A stretch of DNA of 8,050 nt from Glaciecola sp. UBA983 (lineage in GTDB: Bacteria; Pseudomonadota; Gammaproteobacteria; Enterobacterales; Alteromonadaceae): assembly GCA_002292215.1 (NCBI GenBank), contig DBBN01000088.1, positions 16,935 to 24,984 of the forward strand. The letters are read 5' to 3'. Each line of letters begins with the position of its first letter. Within the stretch, counting starts at the first letter, position 1. This document shows, one piece after another, positions 7,030-8,050 of this stretch. The notes below the pieces were generated by a model. That model did no database searches, was not told where the DNA came from, and worked only from the letters and a program-made list of their open reading frames with translations. A program made the translations under genes and the position numbers.

Positions 7030-7866
7030 TTATCCGCGGATCTTACGAAAACTTAAGGCTGCAATGCCCAATAATAGTAATGCAATGGATGCTGGCGCCG
7101 GAACGTCCGCATGCCCAGTACGAAATACAAGATTATCAATACCACCAGAACCTGGCATTCTGATCACTAAACGATTGATACCGGTTACGTTGAATGCGGT
7201 ACGCTCAAAGCTGCCATCACCAGTTTGCGGAACAAACCCGAATGATTTTTCATCGTTTCCCTCATAAAATGAAATACGGTTAGTATATATTTCAGAATTA
7301 ATATTATTTTCTTCAATATCAAAGAAATCAATGCTGACGATATCAACTAACTGGTCAAAATTAAATTCAAAGAAGCCTGCAGGTTGACCGCCTTCATCAT
7401 TTGGATCATCACATATAGTCGTACTACAGTCTTGATCTTTACTCTCTTGTATAATCAAGATATTGTTTGGCTGACTAGAACCTTGATAGTCACCTATGTT
7501 TAAAGCGGTATATTCAGATTTATAGTCGTTTTTTGTATTGTTAAATTCTAAATCGTTATCTTCACTTTTATCATTATTAGTGTCAAAGGCGACTTGTTTG
7601 TTGGCAATATCATTACCAGAAGCAGTGTTACATATGTTACCTTTTAGCTCTGCCTTAGACGCGTTACCATTCCAGTTACAGCCCGAAATAGTGACACCAA
7701 AATTAGCAAGATATTCATCATTGATAATTTGACCATCAACAATGTTGCTTCCTGTATCGGTCTTGTCGAAGTCAATAACGTTAAATCCTGCAAATGCCGG
7801 TGGGGCTAATAATGAAAGCGCACCCAATGCAGCTATAACGGTCACTGAACGTTTAAAAAAGTTCAT
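7030..7866 (-). CDS. Secreted PEP-CTERM (PAP variant) sorting-domain protein
   Basis: The product is 278 residues, starting at the first ATG (7864-7866), preceded by AAGGAT with about 7-base spacing. The longer in-frame TTG start at 7911 would add a polar extension before the signal peptide and is rejected. Residues 1-26 are a Sec signal peptide (Lys5-Arg6, hydrophobic core, AFA before Gly27). The mature body is rich in Asp and Asn, and its pattern FDT...DNDL, NNILIIQE, DDPNDEGG, FEFNF, SIDFFDIE and GSGGIDNLVF resembles a common family of PEP-CTERM-anchored beta-rich domains. Four cysteines (63, 79, 147, 152) could form two disulfides after export. The C-terminus has motif VPAPAS (255-260), a hydrophobic helix and basic tail RKIRG, the tripartite exosortase signal in which Glu of Pro-Glu-Pro is replaced by Ala. 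An exosortase would cleave it and pass it to the cell surface or exopolysaccharide matrix. The ligand or function of the body is unknown. Confidence 0.88.
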   Translation of the reverse strand: MNFFKRSVTVIAALGALSLLAPPAFAGFNVIDFDKTDTGSNIVDGQIINDEYLANFGVTISGCNWNGNASKAELKGNICNTASGNDIANKQVAFDTNNDKSEDNDLEFNNTKNDYKSEYTALNIGDYQGSSQPNNILIIQESKDQDCSTTICDDPNDEGGQPAGFFEFNFDQLVDIVSIDFFDIEENNINSEIYTNRISFYEGNDEKSFGFVPQTGDGSFERTAFNVTGINRLVIRMPGSGGIDNLVFRTGHADVPAPASIALLLLGIAALSFRKIRG

Positions 7867-7942
7867 AGGACGATCCTTATCTAGTTTTATTTGAAATGGC
7901 TCACTGTTCAATCACGCATAATTAATCAGTTCAGAAAATTCT

Positions 7943-7958
7943 TGCAAACATTGTTCCA
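7943..7958 (-). promoter_or_regulatory. Sigma-54 (-24/-12) promoter of the PEP-CTERM gene
   Basis: On the minus strand this reads TGGAACAATGTTTGCA: TGGAAC (consensus TGGCAC, one mismatch), five bases, then a perfect TTGCA. The invariant GG and GC are exactly ten bases apart. Transcription should start near 7932, giving a leader of about 66 bases before the ATG at 7866. RpoN promoters need an enhancer-binding activator; in PEP-CTERM systems the described one is PrsR with its kinase PrsK. The match was found by eye. Confidence 0.78.
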
Positions 7959-8031
7959 TACTTTTAAAGTTGCTTAATATCAGCGGGTTAAGTGTTTTAT
8001 GGCTATAGAATAATTAGTTATGTGTAAAATA

Positions 8032-8050
8032 ATCAGACATTTATCTGACA
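8032..8050. promoter_or_regulatory. Possible upstream activator site for the sigma-54 promoter
   Basis: The core TCAGA (8033-8037), six bases, TCTGA (8044-8048) is an inverted repeat. On the minus strand the same bases also read as a direct repeat, TGTCAGA-TAAA-TGTCTGA, with an 11-bp period, about one helical turn. It is centred about 108 bases upstream of the predicted start, a usual distance for a sigma-54 enhancer site. The regulator is inferred to be PrsR-like; no consensus was available to compare. It touches the window edge, so further copies may lie outside. Confidence 0.4.

Noticed and set aside
7032..7041. ATCCGCGGAT palindrome.
   Set aside because: It lies in the last codons (basic tail) of the PEP-CTERM gene, is followed by no T-run, and the real terminator is just downstream.
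7867..7911. Extension of the PEP-CTERM protein to a TTG start at 7911.
   Set aside because: It would put 15 polar residues before the signal peptide; the ATG at 7866 has a good ribosome binding site.
7917..7945. TTGCAA-N17-TAATTA on the minus strand as a sigma-70 promoter for the PEP-CTERM gene.
   Set aside because: The -10 matches consensus at only two of six positions; the overlapping sigma-54 match is far better.
8020..8050. Open frame from an ATG at 8020 running off the right edge on the plus strand.
   Set aside because: Only about ten codons, no ribosome binding site, no recognisable sequence, and it lies over the proposed activator site.

Overview
The window looks like chromosomal DNA from a moderately AT-rich gammaproteobacterium, most likely a marine member of the Alteromonadales. 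The basis is the divergent bamD / rluD-clpB block, a ClpB that keeps E. coli numbering at every key residue checked, and a PEP-CTERM protein whose sorting motif reads Pro-Ala-Pro, a form I associate with that group. The taxonomic placement is inference; no rRNA or tRNA is present.

Left part (1-4062): housekeeping block. The 5' third of bamD (outer-membrane assembly lipoprotein) runs off the left edge on the minus strand. It shares a 119-bp promoter region with rluD (23S rRNA pseudouridine synthase), which has a clean extended -10 element. A heat-shock type (sigma-32-like) promoter and a strong ribosome binding site then lead into a full-length clpB disaggregase. In E. coli, pgeF (yfiH) lies between rluD and clpB; here the gap is 133 bp and pgeF is missing.

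Right part (4063-8050): two minus-strand genes converging on clpB that belong to the exosortase/PEP-CTERM system. The first is a 947-residue TPR-repeat, probably lipoprotein, of the PrsT type. Upstream of it, behind a strong intrinsic terminator, is a 278-residue secreted protein with an N-terminal signal peptide, a cysteine-containing beta-rich body and a C-terminal PEP-CTERM-like tripartite anchor. The PEP-CTERM gene carries an excellent sigma-54 (-24/-12) promoter and, about 80 bp further upstream, an inverted/direct repeat placed where an enhancer-binding regulator would sit. This fits the PrsK/PrsR-RpoN control described for exosortase systems. The exosortase itself is not in the window and must be encoded elsewhere.

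The clpB/prsT convergence is only 31 bp wide. It is covered by an imperfect hairpin that overlaps the prsT stop codon and lacks a U-tract. I found no mobile elements, CRISPR arrays or RNA genes, and no wholly new system. The most informative material is the regulation and unusual placement of the PEP-CTERM pair.
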